NCBI GenBank assembly: GCA_037447655.1
Contig: JBBHKE010002966.1
Coordinates: 11,384 to 40,160 of the forward strand
Direction: 5' to 3'
Source: Zygnema cylindricum
Taxonomy: Eukaryota > Streptophyta > Zygnematophyceae > Zygnematales > Zygnemataceae
Length of the DNA: 28,777 nucleotides
Shown here: in pieces, positions 11,731 to 20,016 of the stretch
Layout: each line of letters starts with the position of its first letter
How positions within the stretch are numbered: position 1 is the first letter of the stretch
Notes under the pieces: model-generated
Told to the model about the DNA's origin: nothing
Databases searched by the model: none
Seen by the model: only the letters and a program-made list of their open reading frames with translations
Position numbers and translations under genes: made by a program

Positions 11731-12440
11731 TGCCATCTTTTGGGGTGAGTGAAACATCCGCCTTCTTTCCCGTCTTTTTTGAAGCTGATGGTTCATCTCC
11801 CTTAGACTTTTGCATATCAGATGGCACATGGGTCTGCTTTCCAGCTTGCAGTAATCGTTCTCCCTTGTCACGAATTGTTGCCTTGGAACCCAACTCCTGA
11901 AGTAGACCATCCCTAATGTTACTTTCGATTCGATTGATTTCATCTTGTTCATCAGTTTTCTGTGCTGTATGTGACGCCTTACTCCCATCTCTTGTCTTTA
12001 TCCGCGATTGCTTTCCTCTAACCGTCTCACTTACTTCTGGTTTGATCCTCATCCTTTCCCCCGTTCTTCACTTTTAATGCATTATCTGTATCTTGTGCCT
12101 CTTATCTTGTGGACTCTGCAGGCTACATCTTGAATAACTCCTAGCAGTTCCTTTTGAATTGGCTTGTTGTTTTCACTCTACAAAACAGAGTTTGGACCAA
12201 CTTCTGCAATTGCAGGACTGCAATCTTGAAGCACACTCTTCAGAGAAACACCTCCTGCACAAGAGATATCATTTCTAAAACCTACGGAACTTTTACGATG
12301 TAAATCTTGCCCATTCTCTTTATCCCTCTTGATAACTGTTGCGTGCACAACCCCAACATGGGCACCTCGAAGCAATCCACCTCCTTCAGATACGTGATTA
12401 TGCTGCTGCTTCTCCGATTTTGTGGTTTTTCCATCCTGTT
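11731..12440 (-). pseudogene. Decayed coding fragment of unknown family
   Basis: Reading leftward from about 12440, one frame stays open for about 80 codons (containing DLHRKSSVGFRNDIS and LQDCSPAIAEVGPNSV), then meets a stop near 12180, continues open beyond it to about 12080, and after a shift of frame reads from 12052 to about 11733 (EINRIESNIRDGLLQELGSK, VPSDMQKSKGDEPSASKK). The composition is that of a hydrophilic, charged protein and not of a repeat by-product. It runs into direct-repeat copy 2 at its 3' side and has a stop at its 5' side. It could be a linker or gag-like part of a retroelement, or a broken host gene. No family recognised. Confidence 0.35.
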
Positions 12441-12540
12441 TCCCTGTTTACCTTTCCCTGTTTGAGTCTTATTTGCCTTATGTTTGTTTTTTCTAAAGTG
12501 CCTTCCCTTCCCTTCCCTTCTTTTTTGGGTGTGATTCGCC

Positions 12541-13606
12541 CTAAGTATTTATTATCCTTTGGGGTTTGCATCTCATATGGGATTGAGCCCTCGGACTTCC
12601 CATTGAGCATCCCAAGAGTATGACTTTCGCAGTGGATTCAGGAAGATGCCCAAAAGCAAACCATGGCGGCTTGAAGGGAACCGATGCTTTTGTCCCTTAT
12701 TAAGTCTCGGTTATGTCGCACTTAGTAAGTTTAAATCGGTCGGTTGTATAACATATGTTTGTCGAAATGCCCACGATGAAGGCTCAGAAAGTTTTCGCCG
12801 TTTAGTTCCATGGAAATAAAGTTTGTGTGCCGAAGGCGAAGATAAAACTTATATGATTTCGACTAGAAATGTTAGGTTTAACCGAAATCTTGAGATCTAT
12901 AATATTTGGCTTCACCGAGAAGTGAAGGTTTTACTACATTCTTGAGATCGAAACGCTTATGGTTTGACTAAGAATTCTAGATTTCAACCAAAATTTAAGA
13001 ATCACAAGTAAAACCAAGGCACTACGCTCGAATAAAGTTAGTAGGGATTTTCGAGTTTAAAAGCCAACAGTCAAAAAGATAGGCTTAGTTGTTGGTCTTT
13101 ATGGGAAATCGTAACTTCATGTAGGAACTTGTGAAGGCCCCTTAATTAATTTTCACAAATTGACCATCTGTTGGGTATGAGTTGACCATGAGTTTGAATA
13201 TGGGTACGGATGACTGGAGTGTGAGAAGTACTTGAGTGGTATTGCACGACTATTATATTCACACAACTGAAAATAATATAAAAACAACATAGTTCACTCA
13301 TTTTTTCGCAGTGAAAGTTTGTTTAAAAGGAAAATGTGACTATTTTTTGGGAGAAAGATTTGGGTTATGGATGTGCGGAGAATATTTTTAGGTCATAATG
13401 CTCTATTGGTGGTCAAATCAGTTAATACCAGATTTAGGAACTCTATATAGGTGGTTGATGTAATTGACCGCATAATTTGTAATTCGATTTTTGTAATTCG
13501 ATTATTGGCCATGATGATGTAACATCGAGACTGCCTACCCATGATTTACCAACTTTTCGTGAATTACTGCATATTAACATTTTTGTTTGGACGTGATTTA
13601 GAGCAT
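12541..13606 (+). repeat. Copy of the citrate synthase 3' region
   Basis: Direct-orientation duplicate of 6681-7725, diverged by substitutions and small indels along its length. The 3' UTR including the AATAAA region is retained. Similarity to the source fades after GTGATTTAGAG at about 13606; upstream of 12541 it is uncertain. Confidence 0.85.
12572..12674 (+). pseudogene. Duplicated last exon of citrate synthase (broken)
   Basis: Matches the intact exon 6714-6815 closely, including the codons around LIWD, GLP and the final MAA-TGA. Three lesions: the preceding splice acceptor is GCAT instead of GCAG; the Arg codon after LIWD (CGA) is TGA; and one extra T (ACTTTCGCAG for ACTTCGCAG) shifts the frame. 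Intron sequence upstream and 3' flank downstream are also copied, so this is a DNA-level duplication and not a retrocopy. Confidence 0.9.
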
Positions 13607-14220
13607 TGTTCCATTAGGCAGTCTCTGTAAACATCAAAAATTTGTTTACTGAAGCGACCGTTCCATTGTGTCGGGTCAGTAACCGACATTTGTTTTTGCG
13701 TGGCACACTTTGATTTGGCCACGTAATAAAAGAATACGATTTTGGTAATCTTCAGAGAATCTCTGGCAGCAAATTGTGACCACGTATTCGTACCAGCGAA
13801 GGTAAAAAGTGACTCGTTCGACGTATTGAATAAAATCTGTACGGGCGGACGAAACTTAAGATTTGTAAAAGCGAACGAAAATGTCAAAATGGTTAGTGGA
13901 TTGCGTGAAACAATATCACGCAAGATTTTTTTGCGTCTTTCGGTGGCCTCACATCCTCTCTGGCGGAAGGCACATGTCATATGCGACGTGTACCTGGTCG
14001 CACGGTTGTCGTGGATATTTGTTCACTTTTCCACGAGGCAAGATGTTATTCGTTCAGGCGCTTAGAATTCACCTACTCCGGGTCACTTGTTGCGAACTGA
14101 AAGTGTCAAACGATCGAGTATCTGATTATGCATCCGACGGTCCACGTTTATGCCCATAAACGTGGAGAATATAATCCCTCATTCACTAGGCTTGTTTTTT
14201 TTACATTTTATTTGTTTTGG
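13607..14220 (+). other. Intergenic, no recognised gene
   Basis: Contains overlapping open frames on opposite strands (minus 13564-13980; plus 13742-14065), neither with a recognised motif. No repeat structure was seen apart from the end of the duplication on its left. Confidence 0.4.
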
Positions 14221-14734
14221 TACAGCACACCGCGAATCGTAATTAGAGTAATGAAAAAATTAGAGTACAAAAACTAAAAAAAACAATTAGAGTAATGAAG
14301 GCTAATTTATGTGATAGAGCTCTTTCAACTATGAAGTTTACTCTAATTTATTTAAGTATTCTAATTTGGCACGCTAATATCCTCTACTGTAAATAAGGTA
14401 TTCGCACAGAATTTGGCAAAACGTACAGTTTATCGTCAGTATGACGTTTGCACTACGCGGTTTGTTAAAACGCAGTTACATGATAACGGCCTATATTAAA
14501 TCATTATTTGTACTTTTTTACTTAATAAATGACAATTTTGCACGGTCGGAGGTCGTCCATCTCCATACTATTTAAAACGAACCTATATTAGAATTAAAGA
14601 CGCTAATTAAACTTTACCTTAAATAGAATAATGAAAAAATTGGAATCATTTACTCTATTTCATGTGACAGTGTCGAAATTTCGAGCGACCGAATTAGAGT
14701 AATTTACTCTAATTACGATTCACGGTGTACTGTA
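14221..14734 (+). mobile_element. MITE with ~30-bp terminal inverted repeats, TA target
   Basis: The left end TACAGCACACCGCGAATCGT, followed by AATTAGAGTAA, and the right end TTACTCTAATTACGATTCAC, followed by GGTGTACTGTA, are inverted copies with two mismatches. If the flanking TA pairs are the target duplication the element is 14223-14732. About 510 bp, AT-rich, no coding capacity. Size, termini and TA target suggest a Mariner/Stowaway-type non-autonomous element. Related termini occur at 17431-17632 and, alone, at 19049-19070. Confidence 0.75.
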
Positions 14735-15453
14735 CGAAAGAGTACGGCTTTCAGTAGACAACGACATTTTTTCCCTAATGGAACCTTACCCTTAAAGACA
14801 ACTACATCTGTAAAAGTCACGTCACCTTGTATGCCACGTGGCGTAGCGCTAACCGACAATGGCACTGCGCCACTTTGAGTGCACGCGCCAAATCCCTTGC
14901 CGTACTTTGGTAGCCTCGTAACCTTACTCCTTGCCGATTACTCATATCTTACAATTTGTACGGATTATTGATTTTTTTGTGTCCAAATCGCACGGCTCAT
15001 TTTCATTGTGGCATTTTGCAATGACATCATTCCACGCCGTTTCCGCAAGATGCGCACGGCTAGGGGAATGTCGTACGGTGGAGGCTCACCATCCAATGAC
15101 GAAATAGTGATATTATGATATATTTTACCATGTCTAGAAGATTGCGCACTAATCTGCCTAGGGTCATATTTTTTAACGATAAGCGATATAGACCTTTTTT
15201 TGACCTAAAGATGACTGATATACGTACTGTTTGTTTCCTTGCGTTTTTGCAGCTAAGGGTGAACTTCCATTAGAGGAAAAGTGGGGTTGTTTACTGGACG
15301 CCGTACGATTTCGTACAAATTCGTACCATTTTTTTTTGTTGTCAGATGAAACATGACGAAACAAGTCTACTGGATGGCTCCAATATTATAGGCGTAAATG
15401 TCGACCGTTGGATTTTCACTTTTTTAGATTCGCGAGGCAATCATGCACATCGT
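14735..15453 (+). other. Intergenic, nothing recognised
   Basis: No gene, RNA or repeat that I can support. CGTAC and GTACGG words are frequent, as in much of the intergenic region. Confidence 0.4.
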
Positions 15454-15498
15454 CCAGTGTGAAGTGACTCTCCTCGGAGGAGAGTTTCTTCACACTGG
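15454..15498. repeat. 45-bp near-perfect palindrome
   Basis: Two 22-nt arms around a single G. The arms start CCAGTGTGAAG and end CACACTGG, with the centre CTCTCCTC-G-GAGGAGAG; two positions in the arm are mismatched. It could extrude as a cruciform or fold as a tight RNA hairpin on either strand. No tandem copies seen. Confidence 0.85.
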
Positions 15499-15548
15499 TC
15501 GCGAACCATTAGTACACGTGAAAATTATAAATAAAATCCACCACGAAT

Positions 15549-15623
15549 AGGCAATGTGAATCGAACACGTCGTACACGCCACGTGCCTTTGCAATTCTGT
15601 GTCCTCCATTGGACTACAGAATA
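15549..15623 (-). ncRNA. tRNA-like sequence with pol III A and B boxes
   Basis: On the minus strand an A-box match (TAGTCCAATGG) is followed about 50 bases later by a B-box match (GTTCGATTC). GTCC/GGAC form a plausible D arm around AATGGA. The acceptor and anticodon stems do not pair properly, so this is not a functional tRNA as written. A tRNA-derived SINE head or decayed tRNA gene is more likely. Confidence 0.35.
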
Positions 15624-15704
15624 TATGAAGCCTCTAGATAGTATATAACTAACCCACTTTAAGCCACGACCACTTCTGCCCAAAAAGGCAAACTGACAAT
15701 TTGA

Positions 15705-15739
15705 CTGCACCCCTGTGCAGCCTGGACTCCTCTGAGTCC
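15705..15739. repeat. Two adjacent perfect small hairpins
   Basis: CTGCAC-CCCT-GTGCAG (15705-15720) and GGACTC-CTCT-GAGTCC (15724-15739): each a 6-bp stem with a 4-base loop, three bases apart. Meaning unknown; could be part of a structured RNA or decayed element. Confidence 0.6.
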
Positions 15740-16492
<753 letters not shown>

Positions 16493-16496
16493 ATAC

Positions 16497-16521
16497 TATT
16501 TTTAGTAACCTACTAAAAATA
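16497..16521. repeat. Perfect 11-bp hairpin after the tRNA-like sequence
   Basis: TATTTTTAGTA, loop ACC, TACTAAAAATA. Directly follows the tRNA-like T arm and could be part of the same element. A second, imperfect stem (CCACCCTCTCTA with TAGAGAGAGGAGGTGG, about 16552-16613) follows. Confidence 0.75.
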
Positions 16522-17081
16522 ACTGCCTGTTGAACTAAGGCAACTATGGATCAACCACCCTCTCTATCCTTCAGTGACTACAACAAGTATGGGGGCTAGA
16601 GAGAGGAGGTGGAGGCAGGCTGTCTGTCCTTTTCTTTTCCTAACATATTAAACCTATAAAATATTATAGAAATTCATGAATTTCAACAGCCTTCCGCCAT
16701 GGTCTATGCAGGTCAACCGAAATATCTTCGCACACTCCTTCTGACATCCGGTGACCTTAAAAGTTTGCGGCGCCTTTTTGACATTCTGTTCCGAAATTTT
16801 GATTTTCAATTTCAAAATTAAAATCTGGTCGCAAATTTTTTCGTACGAGTAATTAACTACCTCCACCCGTACAAATATTACGTACATATTTTTAGCTTGA
16901 AGAATATTTATAGATTTTAAGAATCTGAAAACTAACCTACGTGGCGCCAATCATAATTGAGAAACGATGTCTACTTGCACGACATAATGGAAGGCCGTGC
17001 CAGTAAACATGAGAAATAGACTTATCCGCATGTTTACTGGGACCGCCTAATGGAGAACATGCCTAAGTATGCACCCTGTAC
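16522..17081 (+). other. Intergenic with one 12-bp inverted repeat
   Basis: CCAGTAAACATG at 17000-17011 is repeated inverted at 17029-17040 with a 17-base loop. The minus-strand open frame at 16654-16950 has no recognised motif. Confidence 0.5.
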
Positions 17082-17430
17082 CAGAGGTCGCAAAAGTCAA
17101 AATTTTACATAGCCGAAACCGACTGTTTATTTTTTTTCAAAATTTGAGTAACCGACGCCCGACCGGGTTATGTCACGCTCCAAAATCGTAACCGTTAACC
17201 GACCGGCGTTTACGAAAATAAAAGTTAACCAAAACTCGATTTCTCGCGACTAACCGTGCTCGCCCGTAACCGAAAAAGTACAAAATTATCTAATGTACGA
17301 CGTATGAATAAGCCAATAATTACGATTTGTCGCATTCCCTTAGATTTGCGAAATGAATAGTGTTTACTAACGTGTCAAATTTGCGACGCTTTGTCGCGTT
17401 TCCTAAGATTTGCGAAATGAATAGTGTACT

Positions 17431-17632
17431 ACACCGTGAATCGTTATTAGCCTTATGTACTCTATATCGGCACCCCAAAATTTTGACATTGATACCTTAA
17501 AGAGAACAAATTACACTATTTAAGGAGATGGACCTTAATCTACCACGTCTCTTGGCACTAAATTTGAATAAATGACGCTATTTTCTTCTTTACTCTAATA
17601 ATTTCTATAGTCTAATAACGATTCTCGGTGCA
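17431..17632 (+). mobile_element. Small MITE inside the tandem repeat
   Basis: CACCGTGAATCGTTATTAG (17432-17450) is mirrored by CTAATAACGATTCTCGGTG (17612-17630) with one mismatch. Same terminal family as the element at 14221. About 200 bp, no coding. Exact target duplication unclear because of the repetitive target. Confidence 0.65.
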
Positions 17633-17695
17633 CCGTGTCAGATTTGGGACGCTTTGTTGCGTTCCCTAAGATTGCGAAATGAATAGTGTTACTAC

Positions 17696-18504
17696 TAGTG
17701 TTGGGTATCGAGGACCGTTTTCCAATATTCGATATATATCGAATTTCAGGTACTCGATAATCGATATATCGCTTCGATATATCGAATTTCAAATCATCGC
17801 GATATATCTCTGATATATCGCCGATATGTCGTATTTCGATATATCGAAGCTTAAAAAAAAAAAAAAAACCCTACAGGTTTTCAAAGTCTCGTGACTTCGG
17901 ACAAAGTGACTGTAAAATCTTTGCCGGTAGGAAATACGGTTTTTTCCTGAAAGTAAGCAGAGTGAAGGAGATCTTTGAGGTACATCGACTAGGTACACTT
18001 GTGAAGTACACGTACGTCATACGCAGGTACAACTTTCCAGATGAAAAAGGTCGGTTTCCAGATATTCGATGATTTTTGAGATTTGGTAGTCAGCTTACGT
18101 GGAACCACTCATATCAGAACACGTATGTAAAACGTTTTGACAAAAGATACGCGATGTACCCGAGGCCTCCGTAATACATAAATTTTGCTGTCCGTACTAT
18201 TACAGGGACCTCCTCGTGTAACGATACCCCAAATAATTAATCATTACAATTTCAGAATTAGTACTTTTTTGTCGGTTACATTTTGCGGCGTCTACCTTTA
18301 AGTCACTGAACGAAAATCACGGCGTACGTGGCGTATTACACAATTTGACTTTTTCGCTAAATTAACATATTATATAAAAAAACTATATATCGCGATGGTT
18401 TATGTTGGTCTCGGTACGATATATCGAGGATCCTGCTCGATCGATATTCGATCGATTGAATATCGAGATTATGGCGATATGAATTTACCCGATACCCAAC
18501 ACTA
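17696..18504 (+). mobile_element. Inner hAT-like non-autonomous element, perfect TSD
   Basis: Perfect 15-bp terminal inverted repeats TAGTGTTGGGTATCG / CGATACCCAACACTA. Both ends are flanked by an identical 8-bp direct repeat GTTACTAC (17688-17695 and 18505-18512), the hallmark length for hAT insertion. 809 bp, rich in TCGATATATCG words, no transposase. It lies inside the outer element at 17082-18852, so it inserted later. Confidence 0.92.
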
Positions 18505-19048
18505 GTTACTACCGTGTCAGATTTGCGACGCTTTGTCGCGTTCCCTAAGATTTGCGAACAAAATAGTGTTACTACCGTGTCAGATTTGCGACGCTAATCA
18601 TGATGTCACGTACTTCCACGACACCAAAGAGTACAAAGTACAATAATGTTGGATTGTATGGACAGTACAAAATTTTCATTTTTTTTGGTTTTTTGGCTGA
18701 CTGACCGTAACCGACCGTTTTTTTTTTTCTGGTGAATCAACCGACCGCAACCGCCCGGCCCTCAAAATTTGGCAACCGAATCCGTTCCGGATCCGGCGCG
18801 GGCGGTCAGTTAGCGGTCGGTCACGGTTTCGGTTGACCGTTTGCGACCTCTGCCGGGTACTGCTATTATTGTTAACTCTTTTTTCGGCACTTGAAACATC
18901 TTTTCTTCTTGTACATTTGTCCTCTTGTCAGTTTAAGAGCTAATGGGGAAGCTGAGAATCGTACTTTTCAATTGCAACCGTCAGATCCACAATCGGACAA
19001 TTGTGTACGGAGAAAATATGTTTTAAGTGGCGAAAAAGAGCATTAACA

Positions 19049-19070
19049 CTAATAGCGATTCACGGGGTAC
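19049..19070 (-). mobile_element. Solo end of the CACCGTGAATCG MITE family
   Basis: CTAATAGCGATTCACGGGGTAC matches the right terminus of the element at 14221. No partner end was located nearby, so it is a fragment. Confidence 0.35.
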
Positions 19071-19159
19071 TTAGCAGGCCGTGACTTCCAAGTTAGGACT
19101 ACGTGAAACTTTTTTCAATAGCTGATTGCCTGATTCCACCCCCTCCCCCCTCCCCCCGC

Positions 19160-19315
19160 CCCACTCTCCTTCCCACCGATGTATCGGCAATAATATCATG
19201 CCGATATTTCGTTAATTGTCGTCCTTTCCCCCGCCGAACCGATAACCAATAATATCGGGTTGGTGCTGTACAATGTACATTATCGCCAAGGGAGATTTAC
19301 CGATGCACAAAACTA
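19160..19315 (+). mobile_element. Right end of a diverged TAGTGTTG-family hAT-like element
   Basis: CGATGCACAAAACTA at 19301-19315 differs by two bases from the terminus at 160-174 and is preceded by the same ATTTACCG/CTTACCG context and TATCG-rich interior. Left boundary not defined. Confidence 0.45.
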
Positions 19316-19925
19316 GATAAATTGAAAAAAACAAAAAAATATCTTTGGCCGACAAACCTTTGATGTCGGTGCTGGTACAAAACTGGCGTTTCGTACGGAT
19401 ATCTAGTCAAACGTCCAAAATTTCAGTATCCACTCAAATGAGAAAACTGCCACCGACAAAAAAATCGGTTAGCCGTCTGACAGAAACTTGAACTAGCCAA
19501 TCATAGCCGCTCAAAAATCCGTACGGACATTACCCTTTCCCGAACTCGTTAGACGCGTCACGCGAGTTGTACCTTCCATAATTCCGTACGGTGGCCATTT
19601 TGCCTTTTGGATCTCTTCAAGAGCCTTACTTCCCGTGGAAAAATTGAATATACATATATTTTTCATTTTTTCGTTTCAAAGAGTGAACCGTAATTATAAA
19701 TTTTAGACAGAATCGAATGGTTCAAATGACGCCACGTCATATTAAAATTGTAAATTACAAGACTGGCCGCACCATATTAAAGCCCCTAAACGCCGCCCTC
19801 TCAGCCGTTCATCCGACTATTTGTCGTTTTAGAAAAGTCAAGTCAAAGATCCCAAGACAAGATTACATCTTTTGGGGATACTCCGTACATTAAGGTACAG
19901 TACTGTACTTTCTGTCGCCTGACAA
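19316..19925 (+). other. Upstream region of the sulfate transporter, nothing else recognised
   Basis: No gene found. GTAC words (CGTACGG, CCGTAC) are frequent; whether they act as regulatory sites cannot be decided from sequence alone. Confidence 0.35.
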
Positions 19926-20016
19926 AATTTAAATAATAAATGAAGTCTCGCCTCACATCTCTCTCCTCCCTCCTCCTCCTCCTTCCACTCCCTCTCTCTC
20001 CCTCCTCCCCCTCGTC
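19926..20016 (+). promoter_or_regulatory. Core promoter and 5' leader of the sulfate transporter
   Basis: A TATA-like AATTTAAATAATAAATG near 19926-19942 is followed by a pyrimidine patch (CTCTCCTCC, CCTCCTCC words, about 19955-20012) reaching to the start codon. Pyrimidine patches next to a TATA box are common in plant core promoters. The start context CGTCATGG has G at +4. Transcription start not determined. Confidence 0.45.

Larger units (their letters stand above)
17318..18600 (+). repeat. ~63-bp tandem repeat, split by two insertions
   Basis: Units such as CGTGTCAGATTTGCGACGC, continuing with a TTTGTCGCGTT-CCTAAGATTTGCGAA-like stretch and ending GTTACTAC, occur at about 17318, 17370, 17632, 18505 and (partial) 18575. 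The MITE at 17431 and the hAT-like element at 17696 interrupt the array. Its unit is internal to the outer hAT-like element. Confidence 0.8.
17082..18852 (+). mobile_element. Outer hAT-like element, host of nested insertions
   Basis: Terminal inverted repeats begin CAGAGGTCGCAAA at 17082 and end with its exact complement at 18852 (13 of 13), followed on both sides by subterminal CCGAAACCG / ACCGACCG words, a typical hAT arrangement. Flanking 8-mers CCCTGTAC and CCGGGTAC match at 6 of 8 positions, consistent with an aged 8-bp target duplication. About 1.77 kb including the nested insertions; no transposase. Interior: a ~63-bp tandem repeat, a small MITE and a second hAT-like element. Confidence 0.75.

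Noticed and set aside
13564-14065. Overlapping open frames on both strands, up to 138 codons
   Set aside because: Opposite-strand frames cover the same bases and neither shows a domain.
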